Shown: positions 44,124 through 45,626 of the stretch, piece after piece
How the letters are laid out: every line of letters starts with the position of its first letter
Position numbering within the stretch: the stretch's first letter is position 1
Assembly: GCA_003242675.1 (NCBI GenBank)
Contig: QGVE01000006.1
Span: forward strand, 1-45,626
Length of the DNA stretch: 45,626 bases
Source of the DNA: Bacillota bacterium
Lineage (GTDB): Bacteria; Bacillota_E; Symbiobacteriia; Symbiobacteriales; Symbiobacteriaceae
Direction: 5' to 3'
Notes under the pieces: generated by a model
Told to the model about the DNA's origin: nothing
What the model saw: only the letters and a program-made list of their open reading frames with translations
Database searches by the model: none
Position numbers and translations under genes: made by a program

Positions 44124-44273
44124 TCCTACTCACCTCTGAATCGGAATGGATAGCCCATATGAGAAAACGGCTGCGAACAAACCCACCGGGGCTTGATCGC
44201 GAGCCGTTCCACTGGCTTGGGTATGAGACCGGCCCGTGCAGTGGTTTTACCATACCGCTGCCGGTGCCTCGTG

Positions 44274-44738
44274 TCAATACGTCTCCCGCAATGCCACATG
44301 GACGGTGATCGACCCCAGCTTCGTCTCGAGGGGGATCACCAGCCGTTTGATGGACAGCGTGGAGATGGCCGTGCCCTTGCCCAAGACGACCGAGGGCGGC
44401 GCGATCTTGCACGGGTACCCTGCGGCCTCGAGCTCGCCCGAGGCGAGCCCGGTGATGACATTGCCGAGCTCAGCCACCGCGGACTCGCACATGTCGTCGA
44501 ACACGGTGACTTCCTCGCCCGTCATGGCGGAGACGAGATTCCGACCGGTCTCCTCGCTCATGCCGTACAGGACCAGGCCCTGGACGCGGCCGACGACGCC
44601 GATCAGGACCGTCACCTCGTCGGACACCAGGGGGGAGTCCTCCACGCGCACCTCGCCCTGCACGACCTCCATGCCGGTCTCCGTCTGCAGCACGTGGCCG
44701 GCCGACACCAGGAAGGGGTTGACAAACTCAGCCTTCAC
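44274..44738 (-). CDS. cheX: CheX-like CheY-P phosphatase
   Basis: CheX-family proteins dephosphorylate CheY-P in chemotaxis. The 154 residues include the catalytic helix pattern E-x2-N in AVAELGNVITG (about 87-97), preceded by DDMCES, and the typical N-terminal VNPFLVSA helix. I place the start at the GTG at 44738 with GGAAGG about 5 nt upstream. The frame is open to 44792 but would run into the cheR stop. It follows cheR by 50 bp on the same strand, supporting a chemotaxis role. The CheC branch is less likely because only one E-x2-N helix is present. Confidence 0.85.
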   Translation of the reverse strand: MKAEFVNPFLVSAGHVLQTETGMEVVQGEVRVEDSPLVSDEVTVLIGVVGRVQGLVLYGMSEETGRNLVSAMTGEEVTVFDDMCESAVAELGNVITGLASGELEAAGYPCKIAPPSVVLGKGTAISTLSIKRLVIPLETKLGSITVHVALRETY

Positions 44739-44788
44739 CAAGACCTTCCATCCCTTCTCGCACTGCTCGCCGCGCCCTGCCCCTCGCT

Positions 44789-45625
44789 TCACTTCTCCGC
44801 CCGGTAGAAGAACGGGGAAGCGCTCGTAAACCCAAACTCCCGGGCCTTGAGCAGGCTCTCCGTTCCGCCGACAAACAGGATGCCCCCGGGTTTCAGCGCG
44901 GCGTGGAACTTGCGGTACAGTTCGTCCTTCGCTTCTTCGGTGAAATAGATGACGACGTTGCGACAGAGGATGAGATCGAGATCTCTGGGGAATGGGTCAG
45001 AGAGCAGGTTGTGCTGCTCGAACCGCACGCGCGCCTTCAGCCGGTCGATGACGGCAAAGCCGTCGGCCGTCTGTCGGAAGTACTTCGCCCGGCGCTCGGG
45101 GGAGACGTTCCGGATGTCCTTCTCCTGGTAGACCCCGGCGCGGGCGACCTTCAGGATCTCGGCGTCGAGGTCGGTGGCCCAGATGTCGTGCCGCCCGAAC
45201 GGATCGATCTCGTCGAGCAGCATCGCCACCGAGTAGGGCTCTGCCCCGTTGGCGCACCCGGCGCTCCAGATGCGCAGGACAGGATTCCTTTTCAACAAGT
45301 CCGGCAGAATGACCTTCTGAAGTTCCTCAAACTTATCGGGATTTCGCAGCCACTCCGAGACGTTGATCGTCAGGAAGTCCTGGAACTCCTTGACGCGCGC
45401 CGGCGTTGTGGCCAGCAGCCTGGCGTACTCCGCCAGGTCGCGCACGCCCGCCCGGCGCATGATGGTCTGGAGCCGTCGCTCCATCTGCGACCCCTTATAA
45501 CAGTCCAGGTCGATCCCGGTCAGCTTCAACACGGTACGCTGAAAGCCCGGGTAGCCGGCAAGATTGCCATTAACACCTTCCCCACGCCCCGGGGGATCAA
45601 TAGGGGGATTATGGCCAGGGAGCAC
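44789..45625 (-). CDS. cheR: CheR-type protein methyltransferase (start uncertain at window edge)
   Basis: CheR methylates glutamates on chemoreceptors using S-adenosylmethionine. The 278 visible residues have the helical N-domain (about 28-90, KLTGIDLDCYKGSQMERRL) and the SAM loop RIWSAGCANGAEPYSVAM (about 118-135). DIWATDLDAEIL, DLILCRNVVIYF and the final FVGGTESLL follow. The frame opens with a GTG at 45625, one base from the window end, and no earlier start can be checked, so the gene may begin outside. The first 20 residues are Pro/Gly-rich and not typical of the family. Confidence 0.88.
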   Translation of the reverse strand: MLPGHNPPIDPPGRGEGVNGNLAGYPGFQRTVLKLTGIDLDCYKGSQMERRLQTIMRRAGVRDLAEYARLLATTPARVKEFQDFLTINVSEWLRNPDKFEELQKVILPDLLKRNPVLRIWSAGCANGAEPYSVAMLLDEIDPFGRHDIWATDLDAEILKVARAGVYQEKDIRNVSPERRAKYFRQTADGFAVIDRLKARVRFEQHNLLSDPFPRDLDLILCRNVVIYFTEEAKDELYRKFHAALKPGGILFVGGTESLLKAREFGFTSASPFFYRAEK

Positions 45626-45626
45626 C

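Noticed and set aside
44124..44273. Promoter for dapB in the gap after cheX
   Set aside because: Several CATA-like boxes and a 6-bp inverted repeat are present, but none has acceptable spacing to a second element, so I do not list a promoter.

Overview
The window is very GC-rich DNA, mostly coded on the minus strand, with many TTG and GTG starts and strong GGAGG-type ribosome binding sites. It carries sporulation genes of the Bacillota (dipicolinate synthase dpaA/dpaB, SpoIIIE/FtsK, TepA) together with a bacterial complex I operon and late genes of the futalosine menaquinone route. This combination fits a high-GC, endospore-related Bacillota such as Symbiobacterium or a close relative. The assignment is inference from content; no marker gene was compared.

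Layout. 1-6078 (minus): nuoABCDEFG, the start of a complex I operon whose nuoG runs off the left edge, with a visible promoter and leader. 6359-10833 (minus): a D-Ala-D-Ala carboxypeptidase, a RodZ-like protein, a nicotinamidase-like hydrolase and asnS. 11018-12085 (plus): a membrane-anchored YkuD-fold protein whose catalytic Cys and adjacent His are replaced. 12210-13247 (minus): a DUF4349 lipoprotein. 13319-20995 (minus): an acyl-CoA catabolic operon with acyl-CoA dehydrogenase, small biotinyl protein, split AtuA, an alpha/alpha-toroid (QW-repeat) protein, methylglutaconyl-CoA-hydratase-like crotonase, an unrecognised protein and a biotin-dependent carboxyltransferase. 21199-24544 (plus): a protein with two similar terminal domains, a YerB-like lipoprotein and a beta-lactamase-fold hydrolase. 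24574-29596: LysM/M14 endopeptidase, ECF transporter S component, and a UbiA/GNAT/UbiD operon (menaquinone). 29717-35750 (minus): spoIIIE, fur, ylzJ, tepA, rnj. 36111-38336: a small accessory patch with a VOC protein, a broken winged-helix gene, a small Cys-rich protein and a GNAT. 38472-44123 (minus): dapA-dapG-asd-dpaB-dpaA-dapB. 44274-45625 (minus): cheX and cheR.

How the parts work together. Complex I and the MqnP/UbiD-type genes belong to one NADH-to-menaquinone respiratory chain. The dap/asd/dpa block makes aspartate-derived dihydrodipicolinate and diverts it to spore dipicolinate or to diaminopimelate. Gene order dpaA-dpaB-asd-dapG-dapA ... rnj-tepA-ylzJ ... spoIIIE matches the order I recall for Bacillus subtilis, broken here by the accessory patch and by fur.

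The least described unit is the 13.3-21.0 kb operon. It resembles the yng/liu/atu branched acyl-CoA pathways but has no biotin carboxylase, lyase or ligase. In their place it has a split AtuA translationally coupled to a terpene-cyclase-like toroid protein, plus a gene I cannot identify.
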